A program made the translations under genes and the position numbers. Below the pieces are notes generated by a model. That model was given only the letters and a program-made list of their open reading frames with translations, was not told the DNA's origin and made no database searches. Positions 39,201-52,500 of a stretch of DNA of 64,000 nucleotides are shown piece by piece; the stretch's first letter is position 1; every line of letters begins with the position of its first letter. The DNA comes from Brassica napus (lineage: Eukaryota > Streptophyta > Magnoliopsida > Brassicales > Brassicaceae): positions 56,941,422-57,005,421 of the forward strand of contig NC_063445.1 of NCBI RefSeq assembly GCF_020379485.1. Direction: 5' to 3'.

Positions 39201-39999
39201 GTTTGGTCTTGCCTTAGTCCCTGAATTGTTTTTGGCTTTTGTTATGTGATATTCTAATTAGAACAAAAAGGTTTTGTTGAAATCTTGATTAAATGTGACT
39301 TATGGACTTGTCTGGAGATGGCTTGAAAACATGTTAGTTAAGAGACTTATGGACTTGTTAATCATTTTCAAATAGGAGGAGTTGCTGAGAGAAGAGAATC
39401 TGGTTTTGGCTAGCCAGGTAACAAGAGTACTATTTGTTATGCTTCTAGATACTAATTAAACACTTTATATACGTAGATAGATAATACACATATACAAAGG
39501 CGAGGTGGCACAGTTGGCTTAGCGCGTAGGACTTCGCAAGTATAAGAACATATGCATTACTATAGTTGAGGACTTTATGGATGGAAGACAATTTTATCTG
39601 AGACCCATAATTAAAGATATGATTTTTTTTCATATTTCCAAATTTATATCTCTGTTAAACTTTACTTATTTAGTTGATAAGAATGCAAGAACGTATCTTA
39701 CAGGACCCAATTTAAAATTTAAAATTAGGCAAAAGATATTATGCTTCTAGAATTCTTATTTTTCTTATCCTTGTTAATAGAGAAGAATTCTTTTTAGAAA
39801 GTTCCAAACGAATGTAATAGTTGCACAATTTCGGTTAAATCCATCACTTATCTTTTTTTTTAATATAAGTATATGTGCTAACAAACAATCTAAGGAATTT
39901 TTCTTACAGATAGGGAAGACGAACGGAGGGAGACAGAACAATTCACCGGCAAATAGCTCCGGCATCAATCCTCCGGAGACTCTCCCGCTGCTAAAGTAA
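36206..39999 (+). CDS. MAF (AGL31-like): MADS-box protein of the FLC/MAF clade (AGL31-like, 7 exons)
   Basis: Exons: 36206-36390, 38495-38552, 38701-38762, 38845-38944, 39066-39107, 39376-39417, 39910-39999, total 579 nt (192 aa), all GT-AG. The MADS domain (residues 1-60) reads [20 protein letters not shown] with [18 protein letters not shown]. The K-box region follows in exons 2-6, and the tail ends PPETLPLLK, typical of FLC/MAF proteins. The start is MGRRKVE; an upstream in-frame Met at 36188 adds six residues not typical of the family. Family members repress flowering and respond to cold. Intron 1 (2.1 kb) is the usual site of regulatory elements in this clade. Residue 10 is leucine where the clade has arginine (KRIEN to KLIEN). 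Gene position fits the MAF2-MAF5 cluster. Confidence 0.93.
37251..37283 (+). repeat. (GGCAGT)n hexanucleotide repeat in MAF intron 1
   Basis: Five and a half perfect GGCAGT units. Confidence 0.9.
39499..39543 (+). pseudogene. tRNA-Met-like 5' half in MAF intron 6
   Basis: GGTGGCACAGTTGGCTTAGC followed by GCGTAGG closely resembles the acceptor-D-arm part of elongator tRNA-Met. The anticodon arm and 3' half are missing. It could be the head of a tRNA-derived SINE. Confidence 0.5.
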
Positions 40000-40086
40000 C
40001 TATCACGATCCAACGGCTGAGTTAACTCAAAGCCTGATTTAAAGTTAAAAAGCAGATGTGTAAACTATAAAAAGCTGCATAATCTC

Positions 40087-40244
40087 AAAACTCATTTTAT
40101 CTTGCTGTAATGCGGAAGTTTAGGTAAAAAACGGAGCTATAGTTCTCTTGCTAAAAAATAATTATTATAAAATTAAGATAAAGTATGGAACTTTGTTGTA
40201 CCTTCATAGACAAGACCAGAGCTCGTATACTTGTGTTCATGTCT
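40087..40244 (+). repeat. 158-bp dispersed repeat, copy 2
   Basis: It matches 5603-5760. It starts about 87 bases after the MAF stop codon, so it may lie in the 3' UTR. The sequence after it (from 40245) resembles the 3' flank of the second MAF copy near 55525, so the repeat is an insertion into MAF 3' sequence. Confidence 0.75.
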
Positions 40245-41957
40245 GAAAGTACAGGTTTGGATTTTAAGTCGCTTTTCTTCAGCCTGAAGAACCCTAGAGT
40301 ACTAGAGCTTATTTGTTTGTTTTCCCGTATTTTAATTGGAAAAAGATAGTTGCTTGATTACTTGTCTTACGTTACGTGGCAAAGTTAAATCGAATCTTTT
40401 GTTGTTACTTACATAGCTTATATATACTTTTAATTTAATTTGATTAGATCATATATCGTCCTACCAAGGACCCTTTCTATCCAATAATGAGCTTCGGCCC
40501 GAGAAAGGCCATCTTAAATACACTAGCCCATATGAGCTGTGACATTCTCTTGCATAGCCTTGATCTGTTGTACAGTTTTGTTTACGCCTTTACGGAGATT
40601 TTGTTGTTTATCTGTTTTGAACTTTTGTTTTTTCGTGTTGTTTACGATGGTGATGAATGAAACATTTGAAGGCACACATCATGATAAGGTTAAATAAGAA
40701 TGCCGAGAGAATTCATGTGTTAGATATTTTCATATATTATCCTCATAATGATTCGATAGACCATTAGCTTTACCAGTAATTTTATGTTCAAAAGCTAAAA
40801 TTCATGGGATGGTTATTTGGTAGTTGTTAGTATATTAATCAAAAAAATACAAGTTAAAAGATATTAAATTCGGTTTTTAAAAATTAACAATTGTACGAAC
40901 AATAAAAATTTTTTTATTTATTTTACCCATATTTAAAATCAAGAATATAGAATTATAATAAATTGGTTTTAAATAATTAATAACTATAGAAATGTATTAA
41001 ATTATATAGTATTATATAGTTACATTTTTTTAAAAGATTTTTTACTGGACTTTAATAAAACTGATTCGTGGTGGAAAAAAAAAAGTCTGAAATAAGCAAC
41101 CAAAAAATAGAATTTGATATAATTTATGGCCCAATATAAAAAAGTTCAATTTGGTATAGGTTACGGCCCAAATTTATGGTCCAATATAAAAAAAATTAAC
41201 TGATTTAAATTAATCATGTGTAAGAAATTAAAATTCGAAAGTTATAAAATAACATGAAACGATCAACGTCTGAATATCCTACGCTTTAGTGAGCTGAGAA
41301 TAACAAATACAATTATAGTGTTAAATAGTAACCAGTTTTCTCAATGCCATGGGTGGTAAAAAGATATAAAACGAAAATCTTAAAGGTTTATAGTAGGCTC
41401 AATCAGCCTTATATATGACGATCTCATCTTCTAGGTCTTATGTAGTGCAATTTATAAAATTTAAAGTGGGTTAAACATGTTGTAGCAATCAATTCAATGT
41501 TAATGATATCGTCTGTGTATGTTTTTTGAATGGAGATGTCATGTTTTGTATCGTTTAGTTAACTACGACTTTTAATAATAGCCAAAAACAGAACAAATTC
41601 TACTCTTTCAAAACAACTCTTTTTGAGTTAACCATTTATAGGTCGTTATAAAAGGCGACAACGCTTTGGTATTTCTTTTCCTTTTATGAAGTTTAAACGG
41701 CCGTTTGTCTTTATCTTGAATAAATTAGTAAAAGTAAAACAATACACCAATTGCTAATTGCTAATATTTTATGAATTAGAACCCGTCAAAATTTCATTAA
41801 TAATCCAAAACAGAAGTAAATATCCGAACGGAAGAAAACATGCAAGGGGAAAAATATCCTAAGTTTATAATGGGAAGTAAAGATAGTAGTAGTTTTTAAA
41901 AACGTATAGTAAAGACGGTTGACAGCGTTTAACAGTAGACATATTGACAAGTAAAAA
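40245..41957. other. Spacer downstream of the intact MAF gene
   Basis: The first 150 bases share words (CTTCAGCCTGAAGAACCCTA) with 55540-55560 downstream of the second MAF copy. The rest is AT-rich. A short duplication of TTATGG(C/T)CCAATATAAAA lies at 41125-41190. No gene is visible. Confidence 0.4.
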
Positions 41958-42107
41958 TTAGACTACCTTGCCATGGTTGGTGGAGACAGTGAAGGTATGG
42001 TGATTGGGTGTGAAGTTGAAAGGTGTGACAAGGATCTGAAACAGAAACTCCTTCCCAGTTAGCTCTTCAAGGCAATTTGGGAGATCCTCCTCTCCACTGT
42101 TTGAACC
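41958..42107 (-). pseudogene. RPA70-like C-terminal fragment
   Basis: The minus strand encodes about 49 residues, including CLEELTGKEFLFQI and TPFNFTPNHHTFTVS, then a stop. This is typical of the last OB-fold of plant replication protein A1-like proteins. An AG acceptor precedes it at 42108-42109. The remaining domains are absent. Such pieces are often carried by Helitrons. Confidence 0.65.
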
Positions 42108-42640
42108 CTGCAGTATATTACCCCACGGAATTTAAAATTTAAATACAGGTTCCTTGGTAACAACACAGTCTAAAGCTTTACCAAGCTGCTCTAAAAATTG
42201 AGATCATAGCGAAAGTTAGAAAAAAAAAAAAGAGTAAAAGATTACTTACGCAGTTCGATTAAGAGGGGACCACAACTCTGGTGTCAAAGAAGAATTCTTC
42301 TGGAGCACCTGTTATTTCAGAGAGGGCTTTCAACGACCTCTGTATAAAGGAGAGTGGACAAAGCGTTACAGTAAGAGAGATCGTTTCGATGGTAGAGAAT
42401 ATGTATGGAGTGAGTAGTCGAAGAGATCGAGTGATGATCTGGCATAGAACGATCTGGAAGAATAAAGAAAGCCCTAGACATAGTTAAAGAGAAAATATGT
42501 AATGGGCCAAACTAGTAACATGCGACAAAGCCCAACACAAAACAAATGATTACGAAATCCACACAAAGTTCGGCAGGAAAAAAAAAATAAGTGGGACCCA
42601 CGATACTGTGCACACGTGGGCTCAACTATTATTATATAGA
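41958..42640 (-). mobile_element. Helitron remnant with captured RPA-like exon
   Basis: On the minus strand a Helitron-type 5' end TCTATATAATAATAG begins at 42640, preceded by A. The RPA-like exon lies downstream of it in the same orientation. I could not place the 3' end, so the left limit is only that of the RPA fragment. Confidence 0.4.
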
Positions 42641-42804
42641 TTTTTCTTTTGCTGACAAAAAAAAGTTATCTAAGCTTTTTATATCGAATTTAACGATTCA
42701 TTGTTTTATCTCAAATTCTATGACACTTATTTTGTTTGTGTAACAATCTGTATTTGGGGATGCTATTGTTACTAGTTAAATACTTAAATGTGACATTATG
42801 GACA

Positions 42805-42833
42805 CTAGGCTCTTTGTCCGCGCTACGCCCGGA
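42805..42833 (-). mobile_element. Helitron-type 3' terminus
   Basis: On the minus strand an imperfect hairpin (CCGGGCGTAGCGCGG) is followed by GCCTAG with T after it. The matching 5' end to the right was not found. It may belong to a separate Helitron from the one ending at 42640. Confidence 0.45.
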
Positions 42834-42988
42834 TAAATTTCTTCTTATAATTTTTAATTAATTTTAGCTTGTTTATTTTTTATAAAAGCATGTATATATA
42901 TTATTTCAAAATTGACTACCAAAAATATAAGTAATAATACGCAAATTAATTTATTATGTTTTCCAACGAATTTGAAATGAATAAACTC

Positions 42989-43276
42989 AGGGGTTGATTG
43001 GTAATGGTGGTAAATGTTTTAGACATCTACTTTTTTTCAAAAAAAAAAAAATTAAAAAACAATTATATTTTAGGTTTTAAAATTAAAGATACAGTATAAT
43101 TTTTTTTTAAAAAATAATAATATACTAGTTTTCAAAATCAACTTTTCTAAAGATTTTATTTAGTGCTTTGAAAATAAAAATATAGCAAAACAATTAAAGC
43201 CGAAGCGAAACAATTCACAGCTTATTTTCTAAAGTAAAAACAAAAACAAAAACTACATAACCACCAATCAACCCCT
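42989..43276. mobile_element. MITE with GGGGTTGATTGG terminal repeats
   Basis: It starts AGGGGTTGATTGGT and ends ACCAATCAACCCCT, a clear terminal inverted repeat over 288 bp of AT-rich non-coding DNA. The target duplication is not clear. Confidence 0.65.
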
Positions 43277-45689
43277 CACTCTTTGTTGTTTATTTATTAT
43301 TAAAATTAACGGAAAGTGATGAATAGTCAATATTCTTAAGTTTCAGCTAAAATCTTTTGTTTCATATAAAACCATTGTTAAATCTACATTTAGTTTAAAA
43401 CTTTTTTATGTATTTAGAATTATTGATTTTACATTTTCAATTTCTGCCCTCTCTACAAAAAATACAAACAGACATATATACATGCTTTTTGCATTGTTTA
43501 TTTCAAATGATAAATAATTCCATTTGTATAATTAGTTTATGGCTATACAATATTGATTTGATACACTAACCAAAATTCTTTTATCAAGGAGACTAAAAAC
43601 TAATTTTTTTAGCTAAAGGTTAAGAAATTATTTTCGATCAAATATCAATGGAGTTAAGAGAAATGAAATCGCTTTACATGGTTTCAGATTTAAATAGATG
43701 ATTTAAATCGGTTATTTTTACAAAACCAAACTATTTTATGATAAAGAATAAACTGAATAAAAATATCAAACAACAAAAATGCTATTTTTCTCAAAACCAG
43801 CTTATGGAAACACATTATAAATAAAAATAAAACACAAACCAAACTAATCCAATTTATTTTTTAAAACAGCACCAAAAAAATTAGTCTTTAAATCATATAA
43901 ACCGGAACATCACTATGTAGATTTGGAAACACTACATACAATTTAGAGTATAATATAGGACTGGCGATGCCTTCCAAGTGCATATAATTATGCAATGAGT
44001 ATGCAAAAGCATGTTAAAAAGCCAATAGTATCTTAAAAACAAACTATGTTCTTTAAAAAATCTTAAAAACAAACTCTTGTTACTGTGAATAGCTCGGTTG
44101 GTATATGCTTTCATCTTCTCGTAATGAAAATTATGTCTCAACCTCTCTGCCACTCTTCAAGTTGAAAACTATGTTTATCTTAACTGGTCTTGATTAAAAT
44201 TGCATGAAAAAAAACAGAGTTGACATGGTAGTCTCTTAGTGGATCTGCATTTATTCTTGTAGTATCCATCCTCTCCAATTATGCAAGCTGCGTTGGTGTG
44301 CTCTCTCTTCTAGACTGTGTTTTTCTTTCATGGTTTTGAAATATGATAATTGTGACTATTTGCATGATCGCATCACCCAGATTTTATGGCTGACAAAATA
44401 TATGTGTATTAATAAGGATATAGACTATAATTTTTGACGGTCATGACAGCTTGATTATATATGCCTAAGACATAAACTAAGATTCACATTCACATGTTTA
44501 AGTGCATTTGCGAGAAAAGGAATTGGCATTCACACGAGATTGATATATTATGCCACGTCATTAAAATTATGAAGCCCTCTGAGCTATGCCACGTCATTAA
44601 AAATAACCAACGAATAAGAAAGCTTTTAGTGGCCACGTCAGACTATTGTTTACTCAATACAAACTTTTCACGGGTCAATTATGTGTGCTGATAATATTGA
44701 GAAATGGCCCATTTTTAAAAGTAAAATCTATCTTCTCGTCGGTGACTTACTACCATTGTCTCATGGTCTGCCTCCAACTCCTGGCAGTTACTATCGATTC
44801 TGATGCTACTCAAAGAACCATAAAGCTTATCACTTTACTGAAGAAATCCAATCGGCCTAAATTTATTTCAATCTCATCATCTCCCCCCATAAAATAAACT
44901 GATGAATGTGAACATAAAGGCCAAAATATTGGTGAATGTGAAAGTTTGATAAAGAAGATTAGTTAATTAGTTACATCGTATAGTTCTTGCCTTCTATTTT
45001 GATCTGCATTAGTTGGTGGAACTCTTTCGTGGAAGCTCTTATGGCTTTGGGGAAGATACTGGCATTGGTGGAGTCTTTCCCTGCACAACATGATTAGCGG
45101 ATCCAAGAACAGTCGTGTCTTCAGCAATCTTTGTGAGCAATTATGTATTTTTGAATCCTTCACATATTTGACATGATTGTGTTTTGGTTTAGAATTATTG
45201 TTTTTCATGAGCCGTTCATATAAGCTTTTCACTGGGTTTGTATCTGATTGGATTCAAGCATTGTTGGGTTTGGTACTGGTCTAGCATCAATGATGTGTTC
45301 TTGGCTATGTTATATTTTTCTTACCGTTGTAAACAGAATTTGACATCTATTGGTGTTTGATCTTGACAGGAAAATCGAGAAAATGTAGAAATTCAGTTTT
45401 CAAAGTACATATATCGTGCTTTTTGATCAGGTAAGTGTTTCCATCTTAAAAAAAATAATCTGATTCCAACAGTTGGGGTTTTTGATTGAGTTTATGATTC
45501 ATAGATTGCTAAGGCAACAAAAGTGAGCGAGAAGTAAAAAAAGCAGATAAAAGAACATGGCCAATGAGAAAATTTGTCTTCATATCATTTCTCTTAGCAT
45601 GTGCTTTTAGGACAATTCGTTCAACGATCTTGATCACTATATTATCACTGAAGAAAACTAAAGCGAGTGAAAAACTATGCATCTAAAGG
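43277..45689. other. Intergenic DNA between the MAF copies
   Basis: No gene and no MADS-box exon can be seen. A direct repeat ATGCCACGTCATTAAAA occurs twice near 44550 and 44587. A tRNA A-box-like word is at 44089. Confidence 0.4.
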
Positions 45690-46235
45690 TAAAATAAAAT
45701 CACACATCATTTCGAAGTGGAGCATGTGCCGGGTGTTGAGCAGAAGGCCGTCATCCTTACCAAGCCATTAGAAAGGATTATGTTCAAGCAAATGAGGAGC
45801 TTAATCGGAGTTCAAGAAATTGATCTCTCTAATTCAAGTTGGAATTAAGGAGGTGAATGTTGGATAATTCCAACCTTGTGGAAACTTAACATATTATTAG
45901 ATGTTTAATATGTTAAGATAAACACAATAAAGAAACCTAGAAATAGAAAAAAGAAGTTTCTATTTAGGTTAGGTTTGTGTTTTCCATATCCCACATGTTA
46001 AAGGGAATTGTCTTTCATATAAATATAGGTCTAATGGAGAGATGTTCCATATGATCTAAGAGAAACATATTGAAAACTTTAGTTTTGAGTAGTTTCTAAA
46101 GGTAATAAGAAAAGTTGTTCTTATAACTCTTTGTGTTTTTAAGAGATTTGAAAGTATGATTGAGTTTTTGGTGTATCAATAAAAATCTCACATCGAATAG
46201 GTAATACCTTGTAATAAAGGTATCTTCACACATAA
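45690..46235 (+). mobile_element. Copia retrotransposon remnant: RNase H tail plus LTR
   Basis: 45720-45849 encodes the end of a copia RNase H (EHVPGVEQKA, ILTKPLERIMF, MRSLIGVQE, then TAA). A purine stretch and TGTTGGATAATTCC at 45859 mark the start of an LTR, which has a TATA-like ATATAAATATAGG near 46017. The LTR's right end is uncertain. The rest of the element is gone. Confidence 0.7.
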
Positions 46236-47782
46236 ACTAGCTTTTCGTGGTTAATCTTTTGGGCTTCATCCGGGCTCAATCATATTAATGTGAAATATTC
46301 ACTAAAATGCTAAACTTTTGCAATCTATCTATCCACTTAATTCTTTTCTCTGGTGCTGCTAGTTCTCAAAATAACAAAAAGAGTTGTGAGGTAGTTAATC
46401 AAACTCATAGGACGATATTGTTCATCTTGCGCATATATATATGTCTAACCATTCTATGTCGAAACAATTTCAGCAGCTGTAAAGCTGATTATATATAACA
46501 AAAACTTAGAGCTAGACTTGTTGGCTTAAGCTAGGTGGTTTTTATATTTGATAATTGCAAGGTGGAAATTAGGGCATGTCTAGATTACGTTCTAAGTAGT
46601 AAATTTACCCATATATATGCCTCGACATTAAAATGTAAGACAAGATTATTTACTGAAAAGTGTATAATATATTACATCACTAAATATGAATATATCATAT
46701 AAATACAAGAAAAAAACTATTAGATAATTGAGCTTGCTTGTGTTATCATTTAAGCGATGACACACTTATATTTTTATATAGAAGGCGTGGGTAAGGTTAG
46801 ATACTGAACCTACACAAAAGAGTTAGTAACCCATTATATATATGGTTTGGCATGGATTGTTTCTAAAGGCTTTTTTTTATTTCTCTTGATATCTCTCCAG
46901 CATGGAAAAAATCATCAAGCGTTATGAGATACAACATGCTGATGAACTTAAAAACTTGGTAAGTTCATCTTGGGTACTCATGCATATGTAATTTGAGATG
47001 ATCATTCAGAATCTAGCTTATAGACTTATATTCCATTGGAGATGGTTGTTAAGTGAAGTGCGTTAATCAACACGGTGGATAGAGACCGCCCGGCACAGAG
47101 GTACTGCAAACTTCACTGTCGGAACTGCACCAGAGGTTTCGAAACTTGTTGTAGACAATTTTATCTCTCAAGGGATGGAATGATCTCTTATTATATCCTT
47201 GTTTGCACTCATAACTTAGATGAGCGTTTAGAAGCGTTAGCTAGAATACTCCAGTGAGATGGTTGTCATATATTAGAAAGTCTGACAACGTCATAAATTT
47301 GTTGTATACAACATTTAAATCTCGAGGGTCTCGTTTTGTTTCTCTTAGTAATACACATTATTTCTAACCATTCCCATCGACCATCGTTATTTTTTTTTCG
47401 TGGCAGGATCTAGAAGAGAAATATCTTTCACACAAGGAGTTACTAGAAATAGTCCAGTGGTTAGCACTAAAGACTATTTTCCCTCTCTTCTTCTGATCAA
47501 AATAGTTTTTATTTTCTATTGTTGATTAATATATATGCATGCAGCAAGTGTGAAGAAGAAGAAGGAATGTTTGTATCATCTTCTCTCATTATTATTTCAT
47601 CGATTCATCATTTGGAATCTCTCCATTTTCATTTGTATAAATCCTAATGACAAAGTATTCATTAAAAGAGTTTTAAAATAAATTAACGTTTGATACGTTG
47701 TTAGAAAAAGTTTTTCAAAACGCGTTCCTCTTCCTTTGTCCTTCTCCGGCGCCGTTCTCGGTGTCGGAACCACCCAGTCCTC

Positions 47783-49552
47783 ATGACTAACAAGAAAAAA
47801 GAAAAAATGCCTCCTACCAAGCCATATCCCACTGGATCTGGCTTTTCTCAGTCTGATGTTAAGCAATCCACGCCTGAACAGTCCTCAGCCGTGAACAGTG
47901 AAACCCCTCTGACGCAAGCAGATCTGGTTCTCCCTTCTGCCTCTGCTGGTCCGAGCAAACCAATTGAGCCTCCGATGCCTGCCTCAGTAGCCATTGCAGC
48001 CTCATTCCCAGAACTCTCCGGTAACCTAGCCTCAGCTACAGTCGCAGAATCTCCTTCAGCCTCTGTACTTGAATAAGCAATCCGTCTTCCTCCGTCAAGC
48101 CTTGAAGGTCAGACAGGAAAGGCTCTTCCCTCAACGAGTCCCTCAGCAGATCTGGATCCGGCGAGCAAATGGAGAAGGTTCGTTAGCAAATCCTCTATTA
48201 AAATGAAGCCTGAGCAAACACCTTTTACCCTTGAATCAGGAGAAGCATGCGTCAAGATCCCTAACTCGGTTATAGAGCGGAATAAGAAAGCGTGGGATTC
48301 ATTTATACTTGGTCAATTCTATGAGGAACCCCCCGCTAAAGGAGCCGTTCATGCTATCGTCAACGTAATCTGGAGTAGACAAAAACGCGACATTTCTGTT
48401 TCAAAAATGGATGGGCACGCTTTCCTTTTTCGTGTCCCCTGCCCAAATGCCAGAAGGAAGATCCTCAGCCAAAGCCTATGGCAAGTTGATGGTCAGACGA
48501 TGTTCGTCGCAAAGTGGTCTCCGGGCCCTCATCAGGAGAAACCAGAGCTGTCAATGGTCCCGGTCTGGCTGGACCTCACTGGGGTTCCTTTGCAATTCTT
48601 CAATCGAGATGCCTTAAAGGAAATAGCTGGGCTGGTGGGGCATCCTATTGAGCTACACCCAACCACTGCAAACCTCACCAACCTTAAAGTTGCTCGAGTG
48701 TATACTGTCATAGATCCCCGGAAACCGCTTCCGGAAGGGGTTAATGCTCAGTTTGAATCAGGAGAAATCCATAGGATCACAGTATCCTCGCCGTGGCTCC
48801 CATCTTTATGCTCCTTCTGCAAAAAGGTTGGCCACACTATCTCTCGCTGCAAAGCCGCCCCACGAACTTGCACAATCTGTAACTCTGCCAGGCACACCTC
48901 CGATCTCTGTCCTCGCAACAGACCTAAACAGAGAGAAGGGAAGGCACCAGTGAAAAGTCAGCTCCCAATAACTTCGTCGAAGCAAATATACAGGCCCAAG
49001 GATACAGGAACCACCTCAAAAGTGCCTGAGAAAGCGGTTCCTAATGATCCTCCTAAGGACCTAGCAGTGACCAATCAAGTACATGTCTCACAAGATACTT
49101 TGCTCTTGGCTTCCGATCAGCCAAAATCGCCACAAATTAATAAGGCCACACAGAACAATCAGAAGCAGACTTTCGCTGAGGTTTCAGCTTCAACAGCCAG
49201 GAAAAGCGACCCAATCACCAAAGGCTCTGTTCCTTACCGGTCATTGCTGCCTCAGATCTCTACTCCAAAAACATCTAAGGCTAATCCATCTAGCTCGATT
49301 ATTGCCTTCGACTATGATGTATCTAGAGGAGGACTCGTAGTCGACCTAAGTCCTCATTTTACCTCATCATATGCGGCTCCTTCTAACGATGAATCATACT
49401 CGAGCCAGCAATGTCTCTCTTCTCCGGAAACACTATCTGAAGGAGATGATAACCCAGATGATGAAAATGATCAGTTTATACAAGTTATGACCAAACGCAT
49501 GCGCCGTCAGTCGCTTGCACGAGCTCGGGGTAGAGGCCCCTTATCCCTCTAA
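47783..49552 (+). pseudogene. LINE-A ORF1 (DUF4283 and zinc-knuckle protein)
   Basis: It starts MTNKKKEKMPP and stays open to 49552 apart from one in-frame TAA at 48074-48076. The centre has a DUF4283-like region (KMDGHAFLFRVPCPNARRKI, SLWQVDGQTMFVAKWSPG), and CCHC-type knuckles follow (CSFCKKVGHTISRC, CTICNSARHTSDLC). This RNA-binding protein precedes the endonuclease-RT in plant L1 elements. Its stop is 14 bases before the ORF2 start. Confidence 0.85.
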
Positions 49553-49566
49553 ATTTTCATCTTTTT

Positions 49567-52500
49567 ATGGATATTTTTTGTTGGAACATAAGAGGTTTCA
49601 ATGATCCTGTAAAGCGGAGTGGTTTTCGGAAATGGTTAAAAGAAAATAAGCCGGTTTTTGGTGGTCTTGTTGAGACGCACGTCTGTCCTGAAAGAGCTTC
49701 TTCCCTCGTTGCTCGCTCGTTTCCGGGATGGTCATATGTAAATAACGATGAGTTCTCGAATTTAGGAAAGATTTGGGTTGTGTGGCACCCTTCGGTTCAA
49801 GTCACAGTAATCTCTAAGTCCCTTCAGGTTATTACTTGTTCGGTCAAACTGCCTTTTCAGCCTACCGAGTTGGTTATCTCGATTGTCTACGGCTCTAACT
49901 TCAGGGAAGAGAGAAAGGACCTCTGGTCTGAGTTAATCCTTGTAGCTTCATCAATCTCCTCTCACCCTTGGGCATGTCTTGGTGATTTTAATGAAATCTT
50001 GTCGCCAGAAGAGCATTCTACGTGTAATAACTACTCTTCTACCTCGGGTATGCGAGAGTTTAAGGACTGCGTCGACTCTTGCCTTCTCTCTGATCTGCCT
50101 TACTTTGGCAACACTTTTACTTGGTCTAATAATCAGGTGGCCAAAAAGCTAGATCGTATTCTTGTTAATGACAACTGGCTCCTCCTTCACCAGGATTCAG
50201 TGGGTGTTTTTGGTGATCCTGGCATATCTGATCATAGCCCGTGCTGCATCTACTTGGACTCTTTCAGACCAAAACAGAAGAAACCTTTCAAGTTTTTCTC
50301 CATGCTCAACAGCCATCTTGATTTTGCTGAAGTGGTCAAGCAGTGTTGGACTTCTCTTCCGTTTGCTGGCTCCAAAATGCTCTTAGTATCGAAGAAGCTA
50401 AAGGAACTCAAAAGTATTATAAGAGCCTTTAGCAAGGAAAATTTCTCTGAGCTTGAAAAGCAGGTGGCTGAATCTTTTACAGAACTACAATCTTGCCAGC
50501 ACGCGCTTCTCGCTTCTCCATCCCCAGCTTTGGCCGCATTAGAAAAAGCAGCGCATCAAAAATGGATAGTGCTTGCAAAAGCTGAAGAATCCTTTCTTAG
50601 GCAGAGAGCCCGTATCCTATGGTTGGCAGAGGGAGATTGTAACTCGGCTTTCTTCCACCGGGCTATCAAATCTTGTACTGCTCAAAACTTCATGCACATG
50701 CTGTTGGATTTAAATGATATGGTCATTGATGATCTGCAAGGTATTAAGGATCACATCTTGGACTTCTACCAAACTCTCTTAGGAGGACAAGTCCAGCACA
50801 CTACCTCGTCTCCTGACTTAATTGCTGATCTGGTCCCGTTCAGATGCTCTCCTGAAGCTTCAGAAACCCTTCTGGCTCCGTTTACAGCGACTGATATCTG
50901 AGAAGCCTTCTTCTCGCTGCCTAGAAATAAATCTCCAGGCCCGGATGGCTACCCTGTGGAGTTTTTTTACGGCAAACTGGCAAGCTGTTGGGGCTGACTT
51001 GATCACTGCTTTGCAAGAGTTTTTTGTTTCTGGAAAAATCTTAAAACAATGGAACTCCACAGCCTTAACCTTGATCCGTAAAAAGCCGAATGCTTCAAGG
51101 ATATCTGAATTCAGGCCTATCTCTTGCTGCAACACATTATACAAGGTAATATCTAAACTGCTTGCGAACCGCCTTAAGCAGATATTGCCTTCTATCATAT
51201 CAAACTCTCAATCGGCCTTCATACCTGGGAGATCTCTTGCTGAAAATGTCTTGCTAGCCACTGAATTAGTTGCTGGCTATAACTAGAAAAATATTTCGAA
51301 AAGGGCAATGCTGAAGGTTGATCTCTAAAAGGCCTTCGACACGGTAAATTGGGATTTTGTTCTCAACACTCTTAAGGCTCTCAACTTTCCGATGAGTTTC
51401 ATTAACCTCATTGAGCAGTGCTTAACTACAACCTCCTTCTCGGTCTCTATAAATGGTGAGCTTTGCGGTTATTTCAAAGGAACTAGAGGCTTGAGGCAAG
51501 GAGACCCACTTTCTCCTTACCTCTTTGTGCTAGTGATGGAGGTTTTCTGCCGTATGTTGAACGAGAATTACTCAGCAGGCCTGATAGGATTCCACCCCAA
51601 GGCAGAGCACCCACAGGTTACTCACCTAGCTTTCGCGGATGATATCATGGTCTTCTTCGATGGTACAAAGGATTCTCTGGATAATATTGCCAAAACTCTT
51701 CATGAATTCACCAAGTGGTCTGGCCTCTCTATGAATCGCTCCAAAACTGATCTATTTACGGGGGGTTTGAACGCTGATGAAACTAATGACTTGGCTAGTC
51801 TCGGTTTCAATCTTGGTTCTCTCCCGATCCGTTACTTGGGTCTTCCCCTAATGCATAGAAAGCTCAGAATAGTGGATTACAGACCTCTCCTAGACAGGCT
51901 CCGCTCATATTTTACCTCGTGGACTTCGAGAGCTCTGTCTTACGCAGGCCGGTTACAGATGCTGAAATCAGTGATCTATGGTCTGCTGAACTTTTGGTTT
52001 ACTGCGTTCATCTTGCCTAAAGGGTGCATCGCTAAAATCCAAACCCTATGCTCTCGTTTCCTCTGGTCAGGGGATATAACAAAGAGAAGCTCAGCTAAAG
52101 TTGCCTGGAATGTATGTTGCCTTCCTAAAGAAGAAGGAGACCTTGGGTTAAGGAAATTCTCTATCTGGAACCGTACTCTTTGTCTCCGACTTATATGGGT
52201 ATTATTCTGCAACACAGATTCTCTTTGGGCTTCCTGGACTAAAGAATATAAATTCCAAAATAATGAATTTTGGGAAATTGAGTCTGTTGACCACTTCTCT
52301 GCGACATGGAAAACAATTCTATCTCTCAGGCATACTGCTTCAGCGCTTTTAAAGTGCAAACTTGGCAATGGCAATCGAGCTAGCTTTTGGTATGACTCAT
52401 GGACCCCCTTTGGACCTTTGATAAATTACATTGGACAGCAGGGTCCAAGAGAGCTGGGAATTCCCTCAGACGTAAAGATTGCTTCGGTAATCACACATGA

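Noticed and set aside
42281..42487. 68-codon plus-strand frame near the Helitron end
   Set aside because: No recognisable domain, and it lies inside the Helitron remnant; treated as chance.
44080..44160. tRNA-like A-box (TAGCTCGGTTGG) suggesting a tRNA or SINE
   Set aside because: No B box, acceptor pairing, tail or duplication could be found.
40000..46900. A MADS-box exon for the second MAF copy
   Set aside because: No MGRRK-type start or SKRR-like coding stretch was found on the plus strand in this interval.
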